DNA from: Myxococcus stipitatus
GTDB taxonomy: Bacteria > Myxococcota > Myxococcia > Myxococcales > Myxococcaceae
DNA length: 64,000 nt
Reading direction: 5' to 3'
Assembly: GCF_037414475.1 (NCBI RefSeq)
Contig: NZ_CP147913.1
Coordinates: forward strand, 6,384,001-6,448,000
In this document: piece by piece, positions 16,059-25,014 of the stretch
Layout: each line of letters begins with the position of its first letter
How positions within the stretch are numbered: the stretch's first letter is position 1
The notes under the pieces: model-generated
Seen by the model: the letters and a program-made list of their open reading frames with translations, nothing else
What the model was told of the DNA's origin: nothing
Databases searched by the model: none
Made by a program: the position numbers and the translations under genes

Positions 16059-17879
16059 ATGTCTCACGTCCTGCTGGCGGCGCTGCTCGTCGCTTCCTCC
16101 ACGGCCGCCGCCCAGGCGCCTGCCGGGAGCACGCCTCCGCCCGCTCCCGCCACGGAGTCCGCGCCGGCGCCCGCGCCCGCCACCTCCGCCGAGTCTCCGG
16201 CCGCCGCTCCCGCGCAGCCCGCCGCCGCCCAGCCCCCCGCCGCCGAGGGCGAAGCCGTCACCCGCGACGACCTGGAGGCCACCAAGCAGGAGCTGCGCGG
16301 AGAGATTCGCGCCGAGGCCGCCAAGCAGTCGCTCAACGGCGAGGAGTGGAGCGAGGAGTACCCCGAGGAGCAGCGCAAGCTGGAGATCTTCACGCTCGAC
16401 GGCTACTTCCGTCTGCGCCCCACGCTCTTCTACAAGTTCGACCTGGGCCGCCCCGTGGTCCCGGAGCTCTTCCCGCGCTCGCCCCGCGCCGGAGACCGCA
16501 CGCAGGCCTTCGCCACCATGCGCCTGCGCCTGGACCCCACGTTCAACGTGTCCGAGCAGGTCCGCATCAAGCTGCAGGTGGACGGCCTGGACAACGTGGT
16601 CATGGGCTCCATGCCGGACACGCTCTACCCGGGCCAGCAGCGCAACATCTTCACCATCTTCTCCGAGGACCAGGAGTCGCTGGGGAACACGCTGTCGGAC
16701 TCCATCAAGCTGCGCCGCGCCTACGGCGAGGTGAACACGCCGGTGGGCATCCTGCGCTTCGGCCGCATGGGCAGCCAGTGGGGCCTGGGCATGTTGCGCA
16801 ACGATGGCAACTGCTTCGACTGTGACTACGGCGACACGGTGGACCGCATCCAGTTCGTCACCGAGCCGTTCGCCGGCTGGTACATCACGCCGATGTTGGA
16901 CTTCAACGCCGAAGGGGCCATCGACAAGAGCGAGGCCGAGGGCGAGCCCATCGACCTGACCAACGCGGATGACGCCCACAGCTGGGTGCTGGCCATCGCC
17001 CGCCGCGACACGGACGCGCAGATCCGCTCCAAGCTGGAGAACAACCAGGGCGTGCTCCAGTACGGCCTGCACTTCGCCTGGCGCACGCAGCGCTACCAGG
17101 ACACGAAGGACACCAACGGCAACCTCGGGTTCATCCCGCGCGACGCGTCGCTGTACATCCCGGACCTCTGGCTGCGCTACGAGGAGCGCAACTGGCGGGT
17201 GGAGTTCGAGCTCGCCGCGGTGCTCGGCAAGATTGGCAACCGCGCGCTCACGGCGAACGAGACGTCGTTCAACCAGAGCCTGGACGTGACCCAGTTTGGC
17301 GGCGTGGTCCAGGGCGAGATGAAGTTCCTGGAGCAGAAGCTGTCGGTGAACCTGGAGCTGGGCTTCGCCTCCGGAGACAAGGCGCCGGGCTTCGGCAACT
17401 ACCCGGGGCGGACGAGCGAGCTGGACCCGAACTCCGAGTCCCCTGTTCCGGGCGACGTGGAAGGCCGCCAGTACCGGTGCGACCGGGGGGGCTGCTCCGA
17501 CCGGGACATCCGCAACTTCCGTTTCAACCGCGACTACCGCGTCGACCTCATCCTGTGGCGTGAGCTGATTGGCGGCATCACCGACGCGTTCTACGTCCGG
17601 CCGTCGGCGAAGTACACGGTGGCGCCGGGCATCGACCTGTGGGGCCGCCTCATCTACTCGCAGGCCATCTACGCCCAGTCGACGCCCTCCTACGTCAGCA
17701 AGTCGCTGGGCATCGAGCTGAACGCGGGCGTGGACTACGCTTCCGAGGACGGCTTCATCGCGGGTGTCGCCTACGGCATCCTCTTCCCGATGGCGGGCCT
17801 GGGGCAGCTCAACGTGGACCCGAAGGTCGACCTGGCCACGCCGCACACGGTGCGCGGCTGGCTGGGCATCAAGTTCTAG
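16059..17879 (+). CDS. Outer-membrane beta-barrel (porin-like) protein of the deltaproteobacterial TIGR04551 type
   Basis: A 606-residue protein. Residues 1-19 are a signal peptide (LLVASSTAAAQA), followed by a 50-residue Ala/Pro-rich linker. A short helical stretch follows (VTRDDLEATKQELRGEIRAEAAKQ), as in porins with an N-terminal coiled coil. From about residue 110 alternating beta strands run to the C-terminus, which ends in WLGIKF with the terminal aromatic residue typical of outer-membrane barrels. Repeated strand pairs such as GYFRLRPTLFYKFDLG and VRIKLQVDGLDNV fit a barrel. The TIGR04551 assignment is from memory of the family. Inferred: outer-membrane channel or scaffold. It opens the lysA-dap gene run, three bases before the LptM-like gene. 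Confidence 0.75.
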   Translation: MSHVLLAALLVASSTAAAQAPAGSTPPPAPATESAPAPAPATSAESPAAAPAQPAAAQPPAAEGEAVTRDDLEATKQELRGEIRAEAAKQSLNGEEWSEEYPEEQRKLEIFTLDGYFRLRPTLFYKFDLGRPVVPELFPRSPRAGDRTQAFATMRLRLDPTFNVSEQVRIKLQVDGLDNVVMGSMPDTLYPGQQRNIFTIFSEDQESLGNTLSDSIKLRRAYGEVNTPVGILRFGRMGSQWGLGMLRNDGNCFDCDYGDTVDRIQFVTEPFAGWYITPMLDFNAEGAIDKSEAEGEPIDLTNADDAHSWVLAIARRDTDAQIRSKLENNQGVLQYGLHFAWRTQRYQDTKDTNGNLGFIPRDASLYIPDLWLRYEERNWRVEFELAAVLGKIGNRALTANETSFNQSLDVTQFGGVVQGEMKFLEQKLSVNLELGFASGDKAPGFGNYPGRTSELDPNSESPVPGDVEGRQYRCDRGGCSDRDIRNFRFNRDYRVDLILWRELIGGITDAFYVRPSAKYTVAPGIDLWGRLIYSQAIYAQSTPSYVSKSLGIELNAGVDYASEDGFIAGVAYGILFPMAGLGQLNVDPKVDLATPHTVRGWLGIKF

Positions 17880-17881
17880 CC

Positions 17882-18121
17882 ATGTCCCGGGCCCTCAGGT
17901 CGCTGGGTGTCGCCGCCATCCTGTCGTTGGGGATGGTGGCGTGCGGCATCAAGGGGTCTCCCAAGCCGCCCCTGGCGGCGCCCGTCCCGGCGACGGAGAC
18001 ACCTCCGCCGCCGTCGGACACGGAAGAGACGAGCGTGGAGACGTCGGGGCCGTCCCTCATGGCCACGACGGACGCCGGGATTCTGACGCCCACGCCCATC
18101 CAAGACGCTGGTCCCCCGTGA
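17882..18121 (+). CDS. Small lipoprotein, LptM (YifL)-like
   Basis: A 79-residue lipoprotein. The signal peptide ends in LSLGMVAC, and the mature part starts CGIKGSPKPP, like the CGLKGPL start of LptM/YifL. In E. coli, LptM helps LptD disulfide maturation in the LPS transporter; in many Proteobacteria it lies next to lysA or dapF, as here. The tail is acidic and Pro/Thr-rich. Its TGA overlaps the GTG of lysA (18118-18121), so the two are probably translationally coupled. The mapping to LptM rests on the short CGxKG motif and gene order, not on fold. Confidence 0.75.
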   Translation: MSRALRSLGVAAILSLGMVACGIKGSPKPPLAAPVPATETPPPPSDTEETSVETSGPSLMATTDAGILTPTPIQDAGPP

Positions 18122-19359
18122 ATTCTTTTTCGTTCCGCAAGGGCGTGCTGCACGCGGAGAAGGTGCCGCTGCCCGCCATCGCCGACGCGGTGGGGACACC
18201 CACCTATGTCTATTCCACCGACGCGCTGACCCGGCACTTCCGCGCCGTGACGGAGGCCTTCGCCGAGGCCCGTCCGCTGGTCTGCTACTCGGTGAAGGCC
18301 AACTCCAACCTGGCCATCCTCAAGCTGTTCGCGGGGCTGGGCGGAGGCTTCGACATCGTCTCAGGTGGGGAGCTGGCCCGCGTGAAGCACGCGGGAGGCG
18401 ACCCGGCGAAGACGGTGTTCGCGGGCGTGGGCAAGACGCCGGAGGAGATGGAGGCCGCGCTCGCCGCCGGCATCCTCCTGTTCAACGTGGAGAGCGCCGA
18501 GGAGTTGGAGGCGCTGGACGCGGTGGGCCGGCGTGTGGGGCGCCGCGCGCCCTTCGCCTTGCGGGTCAACCCCGAGGTGGATGCACGCACGCACCGCTAC
18601 ATCGCCACGGGCCTGAAGACGTCCAAGTTCGGCGTGCCCTTCGAGGAGGCGGTGGCGCTGTACGCGCGCTCGCGGAAGATGAAGGGCGTGCGGGCCGCGG
18701 GGTTGGACTGTCACATCGGCTCGCAGCTCACGCAGAGCGCGCCCCTGCGCGCGGCGCTCACCAAGGTGGCGGGGCTGTACCAGGAGCTCCAGTCGAAGAA
18801 GCACGCGCTGGAGTACCTGGACGTGGGCGGGGGCCTGGGAATCACGTACGTGGACGAGACGCCCCCCAGCGCGGCCGAGTACGCGCGCGTGGTGCGCGAG
18901 GCGACGAAGGACACCGGCGCGCGGCTGGTGCTGGAGCCCGGGCGTTCACTGGTGGGCAACGCGGGGGTGCTGCTCACGCGGGTGCTGTACCGCAAGCAGA
19001 CTCCGGCCCGGCAGTTCGCCGTCGTGGACGCGGGGATGAACGACCTCCTGCGTCCGGCGCTCTATGAGGCCCACCACGGCTTCGTCCCGCTGGTGAAGCG
19101 GCGAGGCAAGGCGGTGGAGGTGGACGTCGTGGGGCCGGTGTGTGAGTCCACCGATGTGCTGGCGAAGGCGCGCTCCCTGGTCCTTCCTCAGGCGGGCGAG
19201 CTGTATGCCTTCCTCAGCGCCGGGGCTTACGGGATGAGCATGGCCTCGAACTACAACTCCCGCCCTCGCCCGGCCGAGGTGCTGGTGGACGGCGAGGCGT
19301 GGCGGGTGGTCCGGGAGCGGGAGCGCACCGAGGATCTCTGGCGCGGCGAGCGGGCCTGA
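18118..19359 (+). CDS. lysA: Diaminopimelate decarboxylase
   Basis: Decarboxylates meso-diaminopimelate to L-lysine, the last step of lysine synthesis. The 413-residue protein uses PLP, held by the Lys in CYSVKANSN. HIGSQL and the C-terminal EPGRSLVGNAG phosphate-binding and CESTDVLAKAR motifs are intact. The GTG start at 18118 overlaps the preceding lipoprotein stop. The gene is followed after 16 bases by dapA and then dapB, so most of the late DAP/lysine branch is collected here. Confidence 0.96.
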   Translation: MNSFSFRKGVLHAEKVPLPAIADAVGTPTYVYSTDALTRHFRAVTEAFAEARPLVCYSVKANSNLAILKLFAGLGGGFDIVSGGELARVKHAGGDPAKTVFAGVGKTPEEMEAALAAGILLFNVESAEELEALDAVGRRVGRRAPFALRVNPEVDARTHRYIATGLKTSKFGVPFEEAVALYARSRKMKGVRAAGLDCHIGSQLTQSAPLRAALTKVAGLYQELQSKKHALEYLDVGGGLGITYVDETPPSAAEYARVVREATKDTGARLVLEPGRSLVGNAGVLLTRVLYRKQTPARQFAVVDAGMNDLLRPALYEAHHGFVPLVKRRGKAVEVDVVGPVCESTDVLAKARSLVLPQAGELYAFLSAGAYGMSMASNYNSRPRPAEVLVDGEAWRVVRERERTEDLWRGERA

Positions 19360-19375
19360 ACGTATAAGCCCCAGC

Positions 19376-20263
19376 ATGATGACCTTCGAAGGCTCGATGA
19401 CGGCGCTGGCCACCCCGTTCCGGAATGGCGCGCTGGATGAGTCGGCGTTCCGGGCGCTGGTGCGGCAGCAGATCGAGGGTGGAACCAGCGTCCTGATTCC
19501 CATGGGCACCACGGGTGAGTCCGTCACCATGACGGCGGACGAGCGGGCCCGCGCGGTGCGCGTGGTGGTGGAGGAGGCGAAGGGCCGCGTGAAGGTGGTG
19601 GGCGGCGCCGGCTCCAACAACACCGCGGAGGTCATCGAGAGCGTGGCGCGCGTGCGCGACGCCGGAGCGGATGGTTCGCTCATCGTCACGCCCTACTACA
19701 ACAAGCCCACGCAGGCGGGGATGGTGGAGCACTTCCGCGCGGTGGCGCGCGCGCACCCGGGCTTCCCGATGGTCGTCTACAACGTGCCGGGTCGCACGGG
19801 CGTGGACCTGCTGCCCGAGACGATGCTGCGCCTGTGTGACCTCCCGGAGGTCGTGGCCATCAAGGAGGCCACCGGCAACATGGCGCGCGCCGTGGACCTC
19901 CTGGAGAAGTGCGGCGACCGGCTGACGCTGCTGTCCGGCGACGACTTCACGGTGCTGCCCTTCATCGCGTGCGGCGGCAAGGGCGTCATCTCCGTCTCGT
20001 CCAACCTGGCGCCCCGGATGATGGCGGACCTGGTGGCGCTGGCGCGCGCGGGTGATATCGCCAAGGCGCGCGAGCTCCAGGTGAAGATGAACAACCTGCA
20101 CCGGCTGCTCTTCATCGAGTCCAGCCCCACCCCCGTGAAGTGGGGCCTGCACCTGTTGGGGCTCTTCGGGCCGGAGGTGCGGTTGCCGTTGGTGCCCATG
20201 ACGGAGCCCAACGCGGCGAAGCTGGCCGAAGAGCTGCGGCACCTGGGCCTGCTGAATCGCTGA
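19376..20263 (+). CDS. dapA: 4-hydroxy-tetrahydrodipicolinate synthase
   Basis: Condenses pyruvate with aspartate semialdehyde, the first committed step to DAP and lysine. The protein has 295 residues. The signatures GTTGESVTM, the Tyr of YNVPGRTGVDL and the Schiff-base Lys of VVAIKEATGN are all present, with GDDFTVLPFI after it. It could start at either Met of the initial MM pair (19376 or 19379). The stop is 29 bases before dapB. Confidence 0.97.
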   Translation: MMTFEGSMTALATPFRNGALDESAFRALVRQQIEGGTSVLIPMGTTGESVTMTADERARAVRVVVEEAKGRVKVVGGAGSNNTAEVIESVARVRDAGADGSLIVTPYYNKPTQAGMVEHFRAVARAHPGFPMVVYNVPGRTGVDLLPETMLRLCDLPEVVAIKEATGNMARAVDLLEKCGDRLTLLSGDDFTVLPFIACGGKGVISVSSNLAPRMMADLVALARAGDIAKARELQVKMNNLHRLLFIESSPTPVKWGLHLLGLFGPEVRLPLVPMTEPNAAKLAEELRHLGLLNR

Positions 20264-20292
20264 GCGCCACCAGGCGTGAGGAGCGCGGCCAC

Positions 20293-21108
20293 ATGATTCG
20301 CATCGTCATCACCGGCATCACCGGACGCATGGGCGGCACGCTGTTGCGGCTGGCCCGCGACTCGGAGGACTTGCGGGTGGTGGGCGCCACGGAGCGGCCC
20401 GGCAGCAGCGCGGTGGGCCTGGACGCGGGACTCGCCGCGAGGCTGGGCGCGCTGGAGGTGCAGGTGGTGGATGACCTGGGCCGCGCGCTGGACCAGGCGA
20501 AGGCGGACGTCGTCATCGACTTCACCAGCGCCGAGGTGAGCGTGGGCCACGCGAAGGCGTGCGCGGCGCGCGGCGTGGCCTTCGTGTGTGGCTCCACGGG
20601 CTTCTCTCCCGAGGGGCAGGCGGAGCTGGCTGCGTGCGCGAAGGTGGTGCCCATCGTCGCCGCGCCCAACATGTCGGTGGGCGTCAACCTGGTCATCCGC
20701 GTGGCCGCGGAGCTGGCGCGCGTGTTGGGGCCGGACTTCGACGTGGAGGTGCTGGAGGCGCACCACCGCATGAAGAAGGACGCGCCCAGCGGCACCGCGC
20801 TGCGGCTGGCGGAGGTGCTGGCGTCGTCGCTGGGGCGCACGCAGGAGGACCTGACGTTCTCCCGCCACGGGCAGATTGGCGCCCGCCCCGCCCAGGAGAT
20901 TGGCGTGCAGACGCTGCGCGGCGGCGACGTGGTGGGTGAGCACACCGTGTATTTCTTCGGCGAGGGCGAGCGCATCGAGCTCACGCACCGCGCCACCAGC
21001 AGGGACCAGTTCGGCCTGGGGGCGCTGCGCGCCGCGCGTTGGGTGGTGGGCCGCCCGCCGGGGCTGTATGACATGGCCGACGTGCTCGGCTTCCAGAGGA
21101 CACCATGA
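20293..21108 (+). CDS. dapB: 4-hydroxy-tetrahydrodipicolinate reductase
   Basis: Reduces the DapA product to tetrahydrodipicolinate with NAD(P)H. The protein has 271 residues, the normal length. The Rossmann start VITGITGRMGG, the STGFSPEG loop, the catalytic EAHHRMKKDAPSGTA and the HRATSRDQFGLGALRAARW motifs are intact. The stop overlaps the start of the FAH-family gene as ATGA (21105-21108). Confidence 0.97.
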   Translation: MIRIVITGITGRMGGTLLRLARDSEDLRVVGATERPGSSAVGLDAGLAARLGALEVQVVDDLGRALDQAKADVVIDFTSAEVSVGHAKACAARGVAFVCGSTGFSPEGQAELAACAKVVPIVAAPNMSVGVNLVIRVAAELARVLGPDFDVEVLEAHHRMKKDAPSGTALRLAEVLASSLGRTQEDLTFSRHGQIGARPAQEIGVQTLRGGDVVGEHTVYFFGEGERIELTHRATSRDQFGLGALRAARWVVGRPPGLYDMADVLGFQRTP

Positions 21109-21878
21109 CCACCGCCCGCTACTGCCGCTTCCTTCACGAGGGCCGGTCGAACCATGGCCGCGTCGAGGGCTCCGAGGTGGTGGTGCTCTCCTCGGCCCCG
21201 TGGCTGAGCGGGGCCAAGGACACGGGCATCCGCCGCTCGTTGTCCGCGGTGACGCTGCTGGTGCCCTCGGACGCCTCGAAGGTGGTCTGCATCGGGCAGA
21301 ACTACCGCAAGCACGCGGAGGAGATGGGCAAGCCCGTCCCCGCCGAGCCGCTCATCTTCACCAAGCCCTCCACCGCGCTCAACGGGCCGGGTTCGCCCAT
21401 CCGCATCCCCAAGGCGAGCCAGGAGGTCCACTACGAGGCGGAGCTGGCGCTCGTCATCGGCGAGCGGCTGAAGAACGCGGATGAGATGACCGCCGCGCGC
21501 GCCATCTGGGGCCTGACGTGCTTCAACGACGTCACCGCGCGCGACATCCAGCGCCGCGAGATTCAGCACGCCCGCGCCAAGGGCTACGACACCTTCGCCT
21601 GCGCGGGGCCGTGGGCGGTGACGGGCCTGTCGCCCTTGGACCTCCAGATTTCCTGCCGGGTGAACGGGCAGGTGCGCCAGGACAGCCGCACGTCGGACAT
21701 GGTCTTCAGCCCCGCTCGCCTGGTGAGCTTCATCTCCCACATCATGACGCTGCTGCCCGGAGACCTGGTCAGCACGGGCACGCCCTCGGGAGTGGGGAAG
21801 CTGTCGGCCGGTGACTCGGTGGAAGTGGAAATCGAGGGAATCGGGACGCTGCTCAATCCGGTTGAGATGGAGCCGTGA
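21105..21878 (+). CDS. Fumarylacetoacetate hydrolase (FAH) family protein
   Basis: A 257-residue protein of the FAH superfamily. Residues 60-75 read VVCIGQNYRKHAEEMG. The metal site is formed by the Glu residues of HYEAELALVIG and the Asp of CFNDVTARD, and KGYDTFACAGPW follows as in 2-hydroxyhepta-2,4-dienedioate isomerases and oxaloacetate decarboxylases of this family. TGTPSGVG near the C-terminus is typical. Substrate specificity cannot be read from sequence. ATGA overlap with dapB and GTGA overlap with folK tie it to the operon, but its link to lysine or folate synthesis is unclear. Confidence 0.9.
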   Translation: MTTARYCRFLHEGRSNHGRVEGSEVVVLSSAPWLSGAKDTGIRRSLSAVTLLVPSDASKVVCIGQNYRKHAEEMGKPVPAEPLIFTKPSTALNGPGSPIRIPKASQEVHYEAELALVIGERLKNADEMTAARAIWGLTCFNDVTARDIQRREIQHARAKGYDTFACAGPWAVTGLSPLDLQISCRVNGQVRQDSRTSDMVFSPARLVSFISHIMTLLPGDLVSTGTPSGVGKLSAGDSVEVEIEGIGTLLNPVEMEP

Positions 21879-22399
21879 GCACCCTTGTCTACGTTGGATT
21901 GGGCTCGAACGAGGGGGACCGCGAGTCCCACCTGGTCGCCGCCCTGACCGCGCTGTCCCGCATCGACGCGGTGGCGGTGCTTCATTGTTCCTCGCTCTTC
22001 GACAGCGCGCCCGTGGGGCCGCCGCAGCCGCGCTTCCTCAACGCGGTGGTGGCGCTGGAGTGTGATTTGTCGCCCCAGCGCCTGCTGGTCATCCTTCAGC
22101 AAATCGAGAAGGACCTGGGCCGCAAGCGGGAGCTGCGCTGGGGGCCTCGGACCATCGACCTGGACATCCTCTTCTGGGAGGGACAGGTGGTGGCGGACCC
22201 GCATCTCCAGGTGCCGCATCTGGAGTTGCACAAGCGCCGCTTCGCGCTGGAGCCGTTGGCGGAGCTGGCGCCTGAGTTGTTGCACCCCGTGTTGGGGATG
22301 ACGGTGAAGGAGCTCCTCGGGAAACTCGCCCCGCAGGATGTCCGGAGGAGTGAGGCCACCTGGTGGCCCGAAGCGAGCCTTCCGAGCAACGAGACATGA
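21875..22399 (+). CDS. folK: 2-amino-4-hydroxy-6-hydroxymethyldihydropteridine pyrophosphokinase
   Basis: Pyrophosphorylates hydroxymethyl-dihydropterin with ATP, a step of folate synthesis. The protein has 174 residues. VYVGLGSNEGDRESHL is the N-terminal signature, followed by SAPVGPPQPRFLNAVVAL, GRKRELRWGPRTIDLDILFW (PS00794-like) and PHLELHKRRFALEPLAELAP. The GTG start overlaps the previous stop as GTGA. Its own stop overlaps the TPR gene as ATGA. Confidence 0.97.
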   Translation: MSTLVYVGLGSNEGDRESHLVAALTALSRIDAVAVLHCSSLFDSAPVGPPQPRFLNAVVALECDLSPQRLLVILQQIEKDLGRKRELRWGPRTIDLDILFWEGQVVADPHLQVPHLELHKRRFALEPLAELAPELLHPVLGMTVKELLGKLAPQDVRRSEATWWPEASLPSNET

Positions 22400-23757
22400 A
22401 CCTCCCCCTGGCCCTGGCCACCTTCGCGCTCCTGAGCGCCGAGCCCTCTTCGCTGCCCCCTGGTCACCCGCCTGTCCCTCCGGGGACCCAGGTTTCGCCC
22501 GCCACGCCGCAGGCGGCCCCGGGTGGCGCGCTGCCGCAAGGTCATCCTCCGGTGGAGGCGGGTGCTCCGTCCGCCGCGGCGCCGTCCGGGCCGCTGCCCT
22601 CCGGGCATCCGCCAGTGTCGGGGACGGGCAAGGCGCCGCCGTCCGCGGAGGAGCTGCTCAAGCAGCTCGATTCGACGGAGGGGCTGAAGGACCGGGAGAA
22701 GACGTTCGAAATCGCGTCCTCGCTGGGCCGCCTCTACTACTTGAACGGCCGCAACCCGGAGGCCCTTACGTACCTCCAGCAGGCCGAGGCGCGCGCGAAG
22801 TCGGTGCGCGACGTGTTCGTCGCCCAGCGCAAGAAGCTGGGCAAGGCGGCGCTCGCCACGGCGGAGGCGGCGGGGTGCGGCTTCACGGCGGGCCAGGCGC
22901 TGGAGTCGATGGGCGCGGTGGTGCAGGAGCGCGCGAAGAAGGGTGACGCGGCGGGCGCGGCGGCGTGTGCTCGCGCGGCGCTGGAGCCCGTGCTGGATGT
23001 CGGGGTGATGCGCGCGAACGCGCACTTCCTGTCCGGCGATTCGGCGGCGGCGCTGGCGGTGTATGGCGCGGTGCTGGAGGTGGAGCCCCAGCACGAGGAG
23101 GCGCTGTTCGGCCGCTCCTCGCTCCTGTTCGAGACGAAGGGTGAGGACCTGGCGGCGCTGAAGCAGGCGGGCGAGGGCTTCGCCGCGGTGGAGGCGGCGC
23201 ATCCGCAGTCGGCGCGTGGGGTGGCGGCGAAGCGGCTGGTGGCGCTGGTGAACGAGACGGTGACGGCGGGAGGCCGGACGAAGCTGTTGGCCTCGCGCGC
23301 GAAGGACCGCGAAATCCGGTTGTCTCAGGCACCGACGGGCCCCGCGCAGGACGCGCCGCGTCCGCTGACGCAGGAGATGATGGACTCGGTGAACAACACC
23401 GAGCGCACGCCGGAGCTCGAGCAGGGCCTGGCGAAGCTGGTGGAGGAGGGCGAGGAGCACCTGGCGAAGGGGCGCTTCAAGGAGGCGCTCGCCAACTACA
23501 CCCGCGTGGTGCCGTTCCAGCCGGACAATGGCCGCGCGAAGGCGGGCATGGCCTGGGCGCTGGTGAGCTTGCAGCGCGAGATGGCGCCGCGTGTGTGGGG
23601 CGTGGCGATCCAGACGGCCCCGGCCGCGGTCGAGGCGCTGGGCGACACGCTCAAGGCCAAGGGCGACGAGAAGGGCGCCAAGGCGCTGTGGCAGAAGCTG
23701 GCCGCGGACGCGCCGGGGTTCAACACGGCGGGGCTCCAGGCCAAGCTGTCTCAGTAG
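22396..23757 (+). CDS. TPR-repeat protein with exported, proline-rich N-terminus
   Basis: A 453-residue protein that I do not recognise as a named family. The first 17 residues look like a short signal peptide (LALATFALLSA). Three copies of LP(P/Q/S)GHPPV follow between residues 20 and 85. The rest is helical with TPR-like pairs, for example ASSLGRLYYLNGRNPEALTYLQQAEARA (about 118-150), AHFLSGDSAAALAVYGAVLEVEP and HLAKGRFKEALANYTRVVPFQPDNGRA. Inferred: a periplasmic scaffold for protein contacts. It is the last gene of the run, followed by a hairpin terminator. Confidence 0.72.
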   Translation: MNLPLALATFALLSAEPSSLPPGHPPVPPGTQVSPATPQAAPGGALPQGHPPVEAGAPSAAAPSGPLPSGHPPVSGTGKAPPSAEELLKQLDSTEGLKDREKTFEIASSLGRLYYLNGRNPEALTYLQQAEARAKSVRDVFVAQRKKLGKAALATAEAAGCGFTAGQALESMGAVVQERAKKGDAAGAAACARAALEPVLDVGVMRANAHFLSGDSAAALAVYGAVLEVEPQHEEALFGRSSLLFETKGEDLAALKQAGEGFAAVEAAHPQSARGVAAKRLVALVNETVTAGGRTKLLASRAKDREIRLSQAPTGPAQDAPRPLTQEMMDSVNNTERTPELEQGLAKLVEEGEEHLAKGRFKEALANYTRVVPFQPDNGRAKAGMAWALVSLQREMAPRVWGVAIQTAPAAVEALGDTLKAKGDEKGAKALWQKLAADAPGFNTAGLQAKLSQ

Positions 23758-23769
23758 TCGCGGGGCAGA

Positions 23770-23795
23770 GGGGGCCTGTGCTCGGCAGGCCCTCC
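23770..23795. terminator. Hairpin between convergent TPR and kdsD genes
   Basis: The stem pairs GGGGGCCTG with CAGGCCCTC across a seven-base loop (one G-T pair). It lies in the 49 bases between two convergent genes and could stop transcription from both sides. No long T run follows on either strand. Confidence 0.45.
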
Positions 23796-23806
23796 GTGCC
23801 GCCACC

Positions 23807-24868
23807 TCAGACGAACTTGGCGGCGAGCAGGTCCTGCACGTCGAGCAGGCCCACGGCGCGGCCCTCGGCGTCCACCACGGGGAGCTGGTCCACCTTCAAT
23901 TCGCGCATCTGCGCGGTGGCGGCCATCACCAGCGTCTCGGGTGTCACGCAGCGCGGGTTCTTCCCCATCACCTCGCGCACCGACACCGTGAAGTCCGTCA
24001 GGCCCTGCTCCACGCGGCGGCGCAGGTCTCCGTCGGTGAAGATGCCCACCAGGCGCCCCTTGCGGTCCACGACACAGGCCGCGCCCGGACGACCCGGCGT
24101 CTTCGTCATCACCCCGACCACTTCCGTCATCGTCGCCGTGTCGCGCACCAACGGATTGGCGTCTCCCGTGCGCATCAGCTCGAAGACCCGCTGCACGGAG
24201 CGCCCCAGCTTCCCACCCGGGTGCAGCAGCGCGTACTCGTCGGTGGTGAAGGTGCGCGAGCGCATGACCGCCATGACGAGTGCGTCCCCCAGCGCATGCA
24301 GCGCGGCGGTGGACGCGGTGGGCACCATGCCCATGGGGCACGCCTCTTCAATCCGGCCGATGTCCAGCACCACGTCCGCGCCCTTCGCGAGCGCGCTGTT
24401 CGTATCCCCCGTCAACGCGATGACCGGCGTGGCCATGCGCTTGAACGCGGGGAGCAGCCGCAAGAGCTCCTCCGTGGCGCCGCTGTTGGACATCGCGAGG
24501 ATGACGTCCCCGCGCGCCACGCGACCCAAATCCCCATGCACCGCCTCCGCGGGGTGCAGGAACACGGAGCGGATGCCCGTGGAGGCGAGCGTCGCGGAGA
24601 GCTTCTGGCCGATGTGGCCCGCCTTCCCCATGCCCGTCACAATCACCTGACCCGCACACGCACGCACCAGCCGCGCCGCGCGCACGAAGGGCTGTCCCAA
24701 GCCCGCCGTGGCGCCAAGCACGGCGCGCGCTTCCACCTCCAGCACGTCCCGCGCGTACGCGAGCAGCGCCTCGTCGTCCGGCTCGGACGCGGGGGGCGGA
24801 GTGGAGCGGCCGGGGAGGGCTCGCAAACGGGGCTGCTTCTTGGCGGCGGCGCGGGAGGAACGGGGCAT
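23807..24868 (-). CDS. kdsD: Arabinose-5-phosphate isomerase (KpsF/GutQ/KdsD family)
   Basis: Interconverts ribulose-5-phosphate and arabinose-5-phosphate, the start of Kdo synthesis for LPS. The 353-residue protein has an N-terminal basic extension (about 30 residues), then a SIS sugar-isomerase domain with VIVTGMGKAGHIGQK, MSNSGATEE and TSTAALHALGDAL. Two CBS domains run from about 230 to 353, with SGKLGRS-type HPGGKLGRS before them and GIFTDGDLRRRVEQG inside. Start ATG 24868 is preferred because the 36 codons upstream do not match the family. The extra basic N-terminus (AAAKKQPRLRALPGR) is slightly unusual. Confidence 0.94.
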   Translation of the reverse strand: MPRSSRAAAKKQPRLRALPGRSTPPPASEPDDEALLAYARDVLEVEARAVLGATAGLGQPFVRAARLVRACAGQVIVTGMGKAGHIGQKLSATLASTGIRSVFLHPAEAVHGDLGRVARGDVILAMSNSGATEELLRLLPAFKRMATPVIALTGDTNSALAKGADVVLDIGRIEEACPMGMVPTASTAALHALGDALVMAVMRSRTFTTDEYALLHPGGKLGRSVQRVFELMRTGDANPLVRDTATMTEVVGVMTKTPGRPGAACVVDRKGRLVGIFTDGDLRRRVEQGLTDFTVSVREVMGKNPRCVTPETLVMAATAQMRELKVDQLPVVDAEGRAVGLLDVQDLLAAKFV

Positions 24869-25014
24869 GGCGGCGGGTTCGCCTTGTAACCCCGGACACC
24901 CCAGGTGGCCACCCTTGACGCGTGGGGGGGCATCGGTTACGCGCCTGCTCGCACGGCCCCCCAGGGCCGACCACATCCCCCCTCATTCACGGGGCCATCC
25001 AGGAGAGTGACGAG

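Noticed and set aside
15885..17846. A 650-codon minus-strand frame opposite the porin-like gene
   Set aside because: Shadow composition, and no recognisable motif.
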